Positions 23,109 through 31,687 of a stretch of 64,000 bases of DNA are shown here, piece after piece. This stretch comes from Desulfobacterales bacterium HSG2. Its GTDB lineage: Bacteria > Desulfobacterota > Desulfobacteria > Desulfobacterales > 4be13. Where the stretch lies: NCBI GenBank assembly GCA_030378035.1, contig JAUCGI010000009.1, positions 1 through 64,000 of the forward strand. The letters are read 5' to 3'. The translations under genes and the position numbers were made by a program. Numbering within the stretch: position 1 is the first letter of the stretch; each line of letters starts with the position of its first letter. The notes under the pieces are model-generated. The model saw only the letters and a list, made by a program, of their open reading frames with translations, searched no databases and was not told the DNA's origin.

Positions 23109-24557
23109 ATGAGAACTATTGACAGAATCGCAGGTCAACAGAGCATTTGGCTGCTAATTATTTTATATGCCATTACTCATAGCATTCTGGTAAATTTATC
23201 ATCGGTGTACGCTATTGCTTTATTCTTGTTATTCCTTCTTATATTAGTTTCGGTTATATATAAAATCAATCTCTCACTTATTTTTTTTCACATTGGAACA
23301 CTTTTGATTAGTCTTACGACATTCAGGTTAGGAGGTGAATTTTTCAACGGTTCTGACTTATTTTATCTGCTATCAGCACTCTTATTATTTGTTAATGTCC
23401 TTGTGTCTAAGGGTAACTTACATAAACTGTTCATCAGGAGCAATCCGTTACTTATCCCTTTTTTAATCTTTCTTTTCGGATCAGTTCTATCAATGATGGC
23501 TTCTGATGATATTAGAACAGCATTAATTTCAACAGGTAAATACATCTTTCTTTTCGGTATCTGGCTGCCTTGTGGAATTTTTCTTTTCGATAGTGTCAGA
23601 AAAGTCAGATGGATGTTTATTATCCTAGCCATTGCTTCCCTGCTTCCTATCACAACATGCTTGAGCGATTATCTTTTGCATACAAAAATGACAGCTTATT
23701 TAGATCAGTTACTTAACCTGAATATAAAGACAGCATCAGAAAATACCCGATTCGGCGGTGTTATGGGTCATCCGAATAACTTTTCGGTACTCCTTGTAAT
23801 TGTTTTTCCCATAGCGATATCGGTAACATTATCTTCAAAAACCGTGTTTTTAAGAATTTGTGGGGGGATTTATTTCATAAGTGTGCTCACTTGTGCTATG
23901 ATCACCGGATCAAGAGCGGGGATCCTTGCTTTTGCATTGGAATTATTCCTTTCTTATATTTTAATAGTAAAGAGAAAGAATTTTTTTTCTTTTATGATCT
24001 TCCTTTTAATAATTGTATCTGTTGTTCAGGCAACTTTAACTCTGTTTCCGCAGAATCCGTTTGCAAGAATGAAGATCATGCTGAAGACGGATATTGGAAA
24101 ATATAGGCCGGACGTAGAGAGAGTGGAGTCAATGAAGCAAGCCATGAAGTATGCTTGGGAATATCCGATAACCGGGATCGGAGTGGAGCATACAGCAACA
24201 CTTACGTCGAAACTATTCGTCCATAACACTGTGGTTCGATTTTGGGCCAGCATAGGAATTTTTGGTCTGATTTCGTGTCTCTGGTTTTACGGTAAACCAC
24301 TGATAATTTGTTTTAAAAGCATTTACAAAACCTTCAAGAACGATTTTGACAAACGGAGCATGATGATTATCATTTTGTGCGGTTTTAGCGGTTCGTTGCT
24401 TTTTGATATGACCGCTCCGCAATTTCACAACAGAGTGAAATGGATTCTTGTAATCGGCCTGTTTGCATTGTTGAATATTGAAAATAGCAGCAGTGGAAAG
24501 ATCAATAAAGATAAGTCGAACGATAAGATTCCAATCAGTTCTTTGCCAGTTTCTTAG
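23109..24557 (+). CDS. O-antigen polymerase/ligase (Wzy_C family)
   Basis: The 482-residue polytopic protein contains GVMGHPNNFSVLLVIVFPIA and VLTCAMITGSRAGILAFALE, the Wzy_C core. A periplasmic loop, MKYAWEYPITGIGVEHTATL, then has VHNTVVRFWASIGI. It would polymerise or ligate lipid-linked repeat units at the outer face of the inner membrane. AAAGGAAACTGTTAAGGA lies just before the ATG. It has an AT-rich codon pattern. Confidence 0.88.
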   Translation: MRTIDRIAGQQSIWLLIILYAITHSILVNLSSVYAIALFLLFLLILVSVIYKINLSLIFFHIGTLLISLTTFRLGGEFFNGSDLFYLLSALLLFVNVLVSKGNLHKLFIRSNPLLIPFLIFLFGSVLSMMASDDIRTALISTGKYIFLFGIWLPCGIFLFDSVRKVRWMFIILAIASLLPITTCLSDYLLHTKMTAYLDQLLNLNIKTASENTRFGGVMGHPNNFSVLLVIVFPIAISVTLSSKTVFLRICGGIYFISVLTCAMITGSRAGILAFALELFLSYILIVKRKNFFSFMIFLLIIVSVVQATLTLFPQNPFARMKIMLKTDIGKYRPDVERVESMKQAMKYAWEYPITGIGVEHTATLTSKLFVHNTVVRFWASIGIFGLISCLWFYGKPLIICFKSIYKTFKNDFDKRSMMIIILCGFSGSLLFDMTAPQFHNRVKWILVIGLFALLNIENSSSGKINKDKSNDKIPISSLPVS

Positions 24558-24613
24558 AAGGTATTTGTGTAACCCGCTGTTTTCATTGAGTCTAATGATT
24601 TTCAGCCCGAAAA

Positions 24614-24650
24614 CTGAAATCGTCCGATTTCAGCAGGCTGGCTTTTTCAT
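24614..24650 (+). terminator. possible intrinsic terminator after the polymerase gene
   Basis: A perfect 9-bp stem CTGAAATCG / CGATTTCAG with a TC loop (24614-24633) is followed by CAGGCTGGCTTTTTC. The T-run is short and displaced, so termination is uncertain. Confidence 0.4.
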
Positions 24651-24706
24651 TATCCCTGACTTTCAAAAACTGTCCGAAGCATTGAGTAGGAGGCGAAAAA
24701 TAAAAA

Positions 24707-25524
24707 ATGAAGGTTTCAATTATTACTATCTCGTATAATCAAGCTGAGTTTCTTGAGAGAGCGATTAAATCGGTGCTTGAACAAGATTATGAGGATATTG
24801 AATATATTGATCTAGGTTCCACTGACGGAAGCAGGGAAATCATTGAACGCTATAGACCTGAAATTGCAAAAGTGATTTCTGAACCGGACCACAAGGCCCG
24901 GCAGACGGCTTAAACAAAGGCTTTGCCTATGCAACAGGCGATATATTTGGCTATATTAATGCTGATGATGCCTATCTGCCGGGTGCTGTTCGGAAAGCAG
25001 TTAAAGTTTTTCAGAGCGATTCATCTCTGGATGTCGTCTATGGATGGGGATACATAATTGACCCAAACGGCGATATTATTAAAAGATTTCGATCTACTTC
25101 TTTTAATCTTTGGTGCTATGCTTATAAAGGGACATGTATCATGCAACAATCAACATTTTTCAGGCGACAGGCATTTCTTGATGTAGGGGGTTTTAATATC
25201 GAAAACCGAACCTGTTGGGACGCAGAGCTGCTGGTTGATTTTGGTTTATCCTGTAAAAAATTTAAGTTAGTGCGCGATTATTGGTCAGTATTTACAATTC
25301 ATGATTCATCAATTTCCGGATCTCAAAAATTGCAAAAGGAATATCTGCGTGACTGCCACCGCATATTCAAAAAAATTATTGGCAGAGAGCCAAAACGCAT
25401 TGATGTGATCTTCAGGCTGGTTGCACGATTGCAAAAATGGCTTCTTGACCCTGTCGGATTCATTTTTCGTATAAGTGATTGCGTGATTAAAATATTTCGT
25501 AATAAAATTACACACTTAAAATAA
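24707..25524 (+). pseudogene. GT2 glycosyltransferase with frameshift
   Basis: The first frame has MKVSIITISYNQAEFLERAI then SVLEQDYEDIEYIDLGSTDG (GT-A nucleotide-binding start, with a missing residue in the expected IDGGSTDGS). It ends prematurely after EPDHKARQTA. The other frame resumes at 24901 with ADGLNKGFAYATGDIFGYIN and ADDAYLPGA (DxD-like) and runs to 25524. An indel in GACCACAAGGCCCGGC (24888-24903) separates them. GGAGGCGAAAAATAAAAA is a good ribosome site. Confidence 0.8.
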
Positions 25525-25605
25525 ATAATAAATAATGTCGTAAGCAAACTTGAACCTTGAGGTCTGATTTAATGAGCGAATGCATTTGAATTGAAGGTTA
25601 AGCGG

Positions 25606-26655
25606 ATGAAAATTACAATCTTATGGTCATCTTTGGCAAGCTATTCAGTGGCATTTTTTAAGGAACTTGCCATAACGCAAAATTGCCGACTGCAATTGAT
25701 ATACCAAGGTACTAAAAGTGATGCCCCATATAAAAAGTTTGATCTTGCGTTTTGCCATGAAGCATTGCAGGATTCTCGAAACCTGAAGTTAGAGAAGCTG
25801 GTGACTGATTTTTCCCCGGACTGTGTATTGATGTGTTCATGGAGTTTTCCCCATTTTATGAGAATCACAAGGAAACTTCGCCGCCAGGGAGTTTTCGTTG
25901 TTTCAGGAATGGACAACCAATGGCATGGAACGATTAAGCAGCGACTCGGTGTTTTATCAAGCCGCTGGTTTTTAAAACCCAGTATTGATACATTCCTCGT
26001 GGCTGGAGATCGTCAGGCTTACTTTGCGCGTAAGCTTGGTTATGACAATGTTCTTTATGGTTATGCTTCTGCAGAAGTAAACCGATTTATCACGGACTTG
26101 TCTATCAATGAACGTCCAAAAAACTTTCTGTTTGTCGGTCGTTTGATATCTGTCAAAGGCGTAAAAAATTTGACCCTGGCATATCGGAATTATCGAAAGC
26201 AGACTGCGGATCCGTGGGGTCTGCAAATAGTGGGAACTGGCGAATTGCAATATCTGTTGGAAAATGTTCAGGGAGTCAAACTTCTCGGTTTTGTACAACC
26301 TGATCAATTACCTGTGATTATGCAAAATGCAAGTTGTTTTGTGTTGCCAAGTTTTTGGGAGCCATGGGGTGTGGTGATCCATGAGGCCACAGCATCCGGG
26401 CTTCCTGTTATCGCTACATATCCCTGTGGCGCTGTCACTGCTTTTGTTCGTGACGGTGTAAACGGTTATCTTATACCGCCTCGACCGGAACCTTTAGCAG
26501 ACGCTATGCTAAGAATATCCACTTGTGATGACACAGAATTGGAACAAATGTCACAGGCAAGCCTTACATTGGCAAAACTATGGACACCGCAAAAGTTGGC
26601 TGAATACTTTGTTGCGTCAGTAAAAAGACTATTATCCTCACGAAAGACAAGTTAG
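25606..26655 (+). CDS. GT4-family glycosyltransferase
   Basis: From ATG 25606 the protein MKITILWSSLASYSVAFFKE is ~349 residues. Donor-domain features are NFLFVGRLISVKGVKNLTLA and the EX7E motif SFWEPWGVVIHEATASGLPV. A TTG at 25591 would add five residues. The gene is free of lesions and probably adds one residue of the repeat unit. No sugar specificity can be read from the sequence. Confidence 0.88.
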   Translation: MKITILWSSLASYSVAFFKELAITQNCRLQLIYQGTKSDAPYKKFDLAFCHEALQDSRNLKLEKLVTDFSPDCVLMCSWSFPHFMRITRKLRRQGVFVVSGMDNQWHGTIKQRLGVLSSRWFLKPSIDTFLVAGDRQAYFARKLGYDNVLYGYASAEVNRFITDLSINERPKNFLFVGRLISVKGVKNLTLAYRNYRKQTADPWGLQIVGTGELQYLLENVQGVKLLGFVQPDQLPVIMQNASCFVLPSFWEPWGVVIHEATASGLPVIATYPCGAVTAFVRDGVNGYLIPPRPEPLADAMLRISTCDDTELEQMSQASLTLAKLWTPQKLAEYFVASVKRLLSSRKTS

Positions 26656-26691
26656 CTTCTATTCGCAATAAGCATAAATAGCGTTAAAACT

Positions 26692-27858
26692 ATGATTCGA
26701 GTACTAAGTATTATCCATTATCCTGTTTTTGGCGGCCCCCATAATAGAAATATGCAGCTTATCCCTGCGCTAAAAAAGTTAGGTGTTGAAACAATTGTTT
26801 TGATTCCTGAGCAAAAAGGGAATGCGTTTGAGAGACTGCGAAAAAATAATATTGATGTTATGGCCATACCCTTGCATAGAATGCGAAGGACGACAAAAAT
26901 GTCAGAACACTTCAACTTCTTTTCAGGGTTCATACCTGAGGTGCTACATATTCAAAGAATTATTCATGAAAAGAAAACAGATATTGTACAATTAAACGGT
27001 TTGATTAATCCGCATGGTGCGTTAGCGGCAAAACTTGAAGGTGTTAAAGTTATCTGGCAAATTGTTGACACCGGAACGCCCCGATTGTTGCAGTATTTCT
27101 TGTTGCCGTTTGTCCATAGCATGGCAAATAAAGTCATGTGTAACGGTTATGCTGTGGCCAAGGATCATCTGCTGACGCAAAAAACAAGAAATAACATTAT
27201 AAACTATTATCCACCTGTCGATACAAACATTTTTGTCCCTGACCCTGAACTTCGTCTGAAAGCTCGTTCTGAATTGGGACTGAATAGCAAGGATATGATT
27301 ATAGGTAATATACAAAATTTGAATCCGGCAAAGGGACATATTTATTTTGTCGAGTCGGCTGCAAAGTTAAAACAAAAATTCCCGGAAATAAAGTTTGTCA
27401 TACTTGGCACAAAACCAGAAACTCATAAAAAATATATTGAAAATCTGTATAAGCGTATTGATTTCCTCAAGCTTCGTATAGGAGAAGATGTTATCATTAA
27501 GGATCCGAAAGACAGGGTTCCTTTCTTAGCACAGGCATTTGACATTTTCTGGATGACATCAGTTCCTCGAACCGAAGGAAGCGGAACTGTTCAAAGTGAG
27601 GCTATGGCCTTGAAAATACCAGTTGTCGCTACAGATGTAGGTTCCGTTTCCGAGATAGTAATTGACGGGAAGACAGGTTATTTGGTGCCGCCTCTTGATC
27701 CCGATGCAATGGTTCAGGCAACTCTGCCACTTTTGAAGTCAGCTTGCCTTCGGCAAAAAATGGGGGAAAGGGGGCGTCAGTTTGTTGAAACGAATCTCTC
27801 GGTTGAAAAATGTGCGGCTATTTATAAAAGAACGTATGAAGAAACTTTAAATCGTTAG
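26692..27858 (+). CDS. GT4-family glycosyltransferase
   Basis: The 388-residue protein MIRVLSIIHYPVFGGPHNRN has a canonical GT-B layout: a glycine-rich acceptor loop (GGPHNRN), MIIGNIQNLNPAKGHIYFVE in the donor domain, and a TEGSGTVQSEAMALKIPVVA motif (EX7E). It lies 36 bp after the preceding glycosyltransferase and appears intact. Confidence 0.88.
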   Translation: MIRVLSIIHYPVFGGPHNRNMQLIPALKKLGVETIVLIPEQKGNAFERLRKNNIDVMAIPLHRMRRTTKMSEHFNFFSGFIPEVLHIQRIIHEKKTDIVQLNGLINPHGALAAKLEGVKVIWQIVDTGTPRLLQYFLLPFVHSMANKVMCNGYAVAKDHLLTQKTRNNIINYYPPVDTNIFVPDPELRLKARSELGLNSKDMIIGNIQNLNPAKGHIYFVESAAKLKQKFPEIKFVILGTKPETHKKYIENLYKRIDFLKLRIGEDVIIKDPKDRVPFLAQAFDIFWMTSVPRTEGSGTVQSEAMALKIPVVATDVGSVSEIVIDGKTGYLVPPLDPDAMVQATLPLLKSACLRQKMGERGRQFVETNLSVEKCAAIYKRTYEETLNR

Positions 27859-27922
27859 CGCTGCAATTATCGCAGAGAATTATTATGTCTCATTGAATGA
27901 GCCACAGAAAGATAAAAACTAC

Positions 27923-28456
27923 ATGTGGAAAACTATAAATTGTTTTGTGACAATACAATCTCAGTGGGTGACAATTTTTGGAGAAAATATTCTTGATTCA
28001 AACGGTAATCAATTAGAATATTGGAGGATCGAGAAAGATGATTCTGTAATCGTTTTTCCGCTACACAAAAACAGAATCATACTTCCACGCCAGTTTTACA
28101 GGCATGGAATACATGCCGCGACTTTTGATTTTCCCGGCGGACGAAATCCCAAGGAGGCTGAACCGAAAGAGACGGCCTTTGTGATTCTTGAAAGAGAGCT
28201 TCACATTAAACGATCTCTTATACATACAATGCATGCCTTGAATACGGAAGGCTGGCCGATAAACAGTTCCTTCTCCAACCAGAAGCTCTATGGGTTTGTA
28301 GCCGAAATCTCTGAATCGTTTGAATTTCCGGATGAGACGCAAATTCAGAGCTTTCCCACTGATTCAGAGGGTGTCAGAAAGTTGCTTGCGAAAATTTTTT
28401 GTTTGCAATGCAGAACCATTTTATTGGAATGGTTTTTTCAAACAAATCTCCGTTAA
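27923..28456 (+). CDS. Nudix-fold protein with degenerate catalytic box
   Basis: The 177-residue protein from ATG 27923 has the beta-rich start of ADP-ribose pyrophosphatase-like Nudix hydrolases (EYWRIEKDDSVIVFPLHKNR) and a box beginning FDFPGGRNPKE. The expected REUxEExGU is replaced by ILERELHIKRSLIHTM, lacking the EE pair that binds Mg. The hydrolase activity is probably lost or altered, and a binding or regulatory role is possible. A TTG at 27893 would add 10 residues. Confidence 0.65.
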   Translation: MWKTINCFVTIQSQWVTIFGENILDSNGNQLEYWRIEKDDSVIVFPLHKNRIILPRQFYRHGIHAATFDFPGGRNPKEAEPKETAFVILERELHIKRSLIHTMHALNTEGWPINSSFSNQKLYGFVAEISESFEFPDETQIQSFPTDSEGVRKLLAKIFCLQCRTILLEWFFQTNLR

Positions 28457-28512
28457 AGCGAATATATTGTAATCCTTAAAGAAATCTTATAAGGAAAAAG
28501 GAGAGTATATCT

Positions 28513-29721
28513 GTGGATGAGAATATCATAGTTTTGGGGGGCGATGGCTTTTGCGGCTGGCCGACAAGCCTCGGACTTTCTAAAGCCGGGTATGATATAA
28601 CGATTGTTGACAACCTTTCCAGAAGAAAAATTGATATTGACCTGGAATGTGAATCTTTAACGCCTATCACACCTATCAGCACTCGCATCAAAGCTTGGAA
28701 GTCCCTGACCGGGAAGGAAATACAATTCATCCATCTCGATGTTTCCAGCCAATATCACAAACTTTATACTTTGATCAGGGAGTTAAAGCCCATGTCAATC
28801 GTACATTTTGCCGAACAAAGGGCAGCTCCGTATTCAATGAAGTCGCCTTTCCATAAACGATATACTGTTGACAATAACATTAATGCCACACATAATACGC
28901 TTTGCGCCATTACCGAGAGTGAAGAGGATGTCCACCTTGTTCATCTTGGAACCATGGGCGTGTATGGGTACGGAACTGCGGGTATGCCCATTCCCGAAGG
29001 TTATCTCAAAGTTAAAGTCGAGTGTAAGCAAGATTTTAAGGATATCGAGATTCTTTATCCGGCGAATCCGGGCAGCATCTATCACATGACCAAAACTCAG
29101 GATGCCCTGATGTTTTACTACTATAATAAAAACGATGGGACCCGCATTACGGATTTGCACCAGGGCATTGTATGGGGTACCAACACACCGGAAACTATGC
29201 TGGATGAGGCGTTGATAAATCGATTTGATTATGACGGAGATTACGGTACGGTGCTGAATCGTTTTCTTATGCAGGCTGCCATCGGCCATCCTCTGACCGT
29301 TCATGGAACGGGTGGACAGACGCGAGCTTTTATTCATATCAGAGATACTGTGAATTGTATTAAGCTTGCAATTGAAAACCCGCCTGCCAGGGGGGAAAGA
29401 GTGCGGATATTAAATCAGGCAACGGAAACACACACACTTCGCAATTTGGCTGTGATGATTTCGGAAATGACAGGCGCTCAAATACGGTATTATGCAAACC
29501 CCAGGAAGGAAGACTCAGAAAATACCCTGTCCGTGTGCAACGAGAACTTTCTCAATATGGGACTGAATCCCATTACATTGAATGAGGGCCTTCTGACAGA
29601 AGTTATTGATATTGCCGGGAAGTATAAGAACCGTTGTGACACTTCCAAAATTCTATGCACTTCCAAATGGAGACGGGACATCGTTTTGGATACTGAAGGT
29701 TCTTTAGAACCGGCGGGGTAA
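28513..29721 (+). CDS. SQD1-like UDP-sulfoquinovose synthase (extended SDR)
   Basis: The 402-residue extended SDR has the NAD-binding GGDGFCGWPTSLGLSKAGYD. FAEQRAAPYSMKSPFHKRYT, VHLGTMGVYGYG, the catalytic SIYHMTKTQDALMFYYYNKN (YxxxK) and GGQTRAFIHIRDTVNCIKLA follow. The residues line up with plant and cyanobacterial SQD1, which converts UDP-glucose plus sulfite to UDP-sulfoquinovose. NRFDYDGDYGTVLNRFLMQA is also SQD1-like. It starts at GTG 28513 after AAGGAAAAAGGAGAGT. In this locus it would supply a sulfonated sugar for the polysaccharide or a glycolipid. Substrate assignment is by family similarity. Confidence 0.82.
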   Translation: MDENIIVLGGDGFCGWPTSLGLSKAGYDITIVDNLSRRKIDIDLECESLTPITPISTRIKAWKSLTGKEIQFIHLDVSSQYHKLYTLIRELKPMSIVHFAEQRAAPYSMKSPFHKRYTVDNNINATHNTLCAITESEEDVHLVHLGTMGVYGYGTAGMPIPEGYLKVKVECKQDFKDIEILYPANPGSIYHMTKTQDALMFYYYNKNDGTRITDLHQGIVWGTNTPETMLDEALINRFDYDGDYGTVLNRFLMQAAIGHPLTVHGTGGQTRAFIHIRDTVNCIKLAIENPPARGERVRILNQATETHTLRNLAVMISEMTGAQIRYYANPRKEDSENTLSVCNENFLNMGLNPITLNEGLLTEVIDIAGKYKNRCDTSKILCTSKWRRDIVLDTEGSLEPAG

Positions 29722-29763
29722 CCGAATTACATTCCTGATCTCTGAAAAGGTGGGAGATAGCTG

Positions 29764-30711
29764 ATGCTCGAAAAAATCCATAGTTGTCTGTTTTGCAGGA
29801 ACGAACTTTCGATACTTGATGAAGGAATTTTCGATACTCGCTTCGGAGTGGAAGGTTTTTTTAATATCTGTCAGTGCGAATCATGCGGACTGATCCAATT
29901 GTCGCCATGTCCGCCCGCTGATGAACTGAAACAACTTTATGAAACCTATTACAATTTCGGCGGAAGCAAAAAGGGCTTATACACCAAACTCCGCAAAGCA
30001 TTTTTGGAATCCGTATTCTACCGCGTGTGGATGGCAATAGACGGCGATATCTGTTTTCATTCCCGGCGTGGACAAGGGCGATTGCTGGACATCGGATGTA
30101 ATGAGGGCCAGGGACTTCAGATTTATAAGCAGAACGGGTTCACGGCAGAAGGCTTGGAACTCAATGAGCGGGCAGCATCCGAGGCAGGGAAAAGAGGATT
30201 TCGGGTATTCACCGATCCTTTGGAAACATTTCATCCGGAACAATTATACGATGTGGTGGTATTATCTCATGTTTTGGAACATTCTGTGAATCCGAGAGAA
30301 ATGCTTACCCATGCTGCCCGCATTCTCAAGCCGGACGGTCAGATCTGGATCAGTTGCCCGAATATAGAGAGTTGGCAACGAGGTACCTTTGGTCGCTATT
30401 GGATCAACTGGCATGTTCCTTTTCACATTGTTCATTTTTCCCCTGAAGTTCTAATCAAGTTACTGAAAGATGCTGGATTTCACATAATAAATATGAGACA
30501 GGAAACCCCTGCTTTGTGGGTAACGCATACTATGATTTCAGCCTTGTTTGCAAGATATGGCCTACCGACCCGGCAGTTGCGTTCAACATTCATTATTGCA
30601 CCGTGGATGCTGATTGTTCGCTTTTTCTTCTTTCCATTTCTTTTTTTGGGGAACAAGATGGGTAAGGGAGATTGTTTAGTTCTTATTGCTGAAAAATATC
30701 AGGGTAAATAA
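29764..30711 (+). CDS. SAM methyltransferase with N-terminal zinc-binding segment
   Basis: The 315-residue protein starts with a CxxC...CxxC segment (SCLFCRNELSILDEG and NICQCESCGLIQLSP). It then has motif I LLDIGCNEGQGLQIYKQNGF and YDVVVLSHVLEHSVNPREML. A hydrophobic C-terminal stretch (STFIIAPWMLIVRFFFFPFL) suggests membrane association. This Methyltransf_11/13-like arrangement is common in exopolysaccharide clusters. The next gene starts 2 bp later. Confidence 0.85.
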   Translation: MLEKIHSCLFCRNELSILDEGIFDTRFGVEGFFNICQCESCGLIQLSPCPPADELKQLYETYYNFGGSKKGLYTKLRKAFLESVFYRVWMAIDGDICFHSRRGQGRLLDIGCNEGQGLQIYKQNGFTAEGLELNERAASEAGKRGFRVFTDPLETFHPEQLYDVVVLSHVLEHSVNPREMLTHAARILKPDGQIWISCPNIESWQRGTFGRYWINWHVPFHIVHFSPEVLIKLLKDAGFHIINMRQETPALWVTHTMISALFARYGLPTRQLRSTFIIAPWMLIVRFFFFPFLFLGNKMGKGDCLVLIAEKYQGK

Positions 30712-30712
30712 A

Positions 30713-31507
30713 ATGAGTTCTGGAAACCAATTATTTCAAGAGCGTGTGGAAAGAGAACGCGAGGCGCACTCGGAAAGTGATGTACTGGCGGAGAGTTATA
30801 AAATTAAAGAACATTTTTATCATATTAGGTGTTACCCTTCCATAAAGCGTTTATACAATAAAATGGAGGAATACGTCAGCGAGATTGAAGGTAAAAAGAT
30901 ACTTGATCTGGGTTGTGGCTTTGGTGAGCAAAGTCTGACATTTCTGAAGCGTGGTGCCATAGTTTATGGCATTGATATTTCTCCTAATTACATTGATCAT
31001 GCAACCCAACAAGCTCTAACTGCTGGTTTTTTGAAGGATGATTTCTCATTCAAGGTTATGGATGCACATACTCTGGAATTTGAAAATGATACCTTTGATA
31101 TCGTGATCGGCTATGGCATATTGCATCATCTTGATTATAAAATCACATTAGGCGAGGTTCATCGTGTACTCAAACCGGGCGGCCGTGCATTATTTCAAGA
31201 ATGCTTGGCAGATAATCCGCTTTTGAAACTCTTTCGGGTGCTAACACCTGATGCTCGTACAGTTGATGAAAAGCCCTTTTCAAACAAAGATATTCAAATT
31301 ATTGTTGAATCAGGGCTATGGCATGCAGAAATGATGTATTGTGGCTTAGTATGTGCGCCTATTGCAGTGTTTACATCACTCATGCTGCGTCCTTATCCTG
31401 ATAATCCTCTGATTCGATTTGCGGATCATATTGAGAAATGGACTCACACCCGTTCATTATTTTTGAGTTGGAATCAGTATGTACTTTTTAATTTAGTTAA
31501 ATGCTGA
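30713..31507 (+). CDS. class I SAM-dependent methyltransferase
   Basis: The 264-residue protein has KKILDLGCGFGEQSLTFLKR (motif I), YGIDISPNYIDHATQQAL (post-I Asp) and FDIVIGYGILHHLDYKITLG. ATG 30713 begins MSSGNQLFQERVEREREAHS. It is likely to be co-translated with the preceding methyltransferase. The substrate is unknown. Confidence 0.85.
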   Translation: MSSGNQLFQERVEREREAHSESDVLAESYKIKEHFYHIRCYPSIKRLYNKMEEYVSEIEGKKILDLGCGFGEQSLTFLKRGAIVYGIDISPNYIDHATQQALTAGFLKDDFSFKVMDAHTLEFENDTFDIVIGYGILHHLDYKITLGEVHRVLKPGGRALFQECLADNPLLKLFRVLTPDARTVDEKPFSNKDIQIIVESGLWHAEMMYCGLVCAPIAVFTSLMLRPYPDNPLIRFADHIEKWTHTRSLFLSWNQYVLFNLVKC

Positions 31508-31575
31508 TTTTCTTGTTGTCACAAATCTTTCCACCCTGACTGCGGAGGCGGCGCTGCTGTGTTCAGCGACTTATG

Positions 31576-31668
31576 CTATGCGCCTGCTGAATACGGCCTT
31601 GATGATTGTACACTCGGCAGGCATTTCAAGAAGAGCGTCTTGCCAACACCGTTGCCGATGGTATTCTT
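31576..31668 (-). pseudogene. P-loop NTPase fragment on the opposite strand
   Basis: Read on the minus strand, 31668-31579 encodes NTIGNGVGKTLFLKCLPS, a Walker A loop (GNGVGKT) with typical flanks. The frame opens after TAA at 31669-31671 and ends at TAG 31576-31578. Nothing else of the gene remains on either side. Confidence 0.5.
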
Positions 31669-31687
31669 TTAAAACTGAAATCAATCA

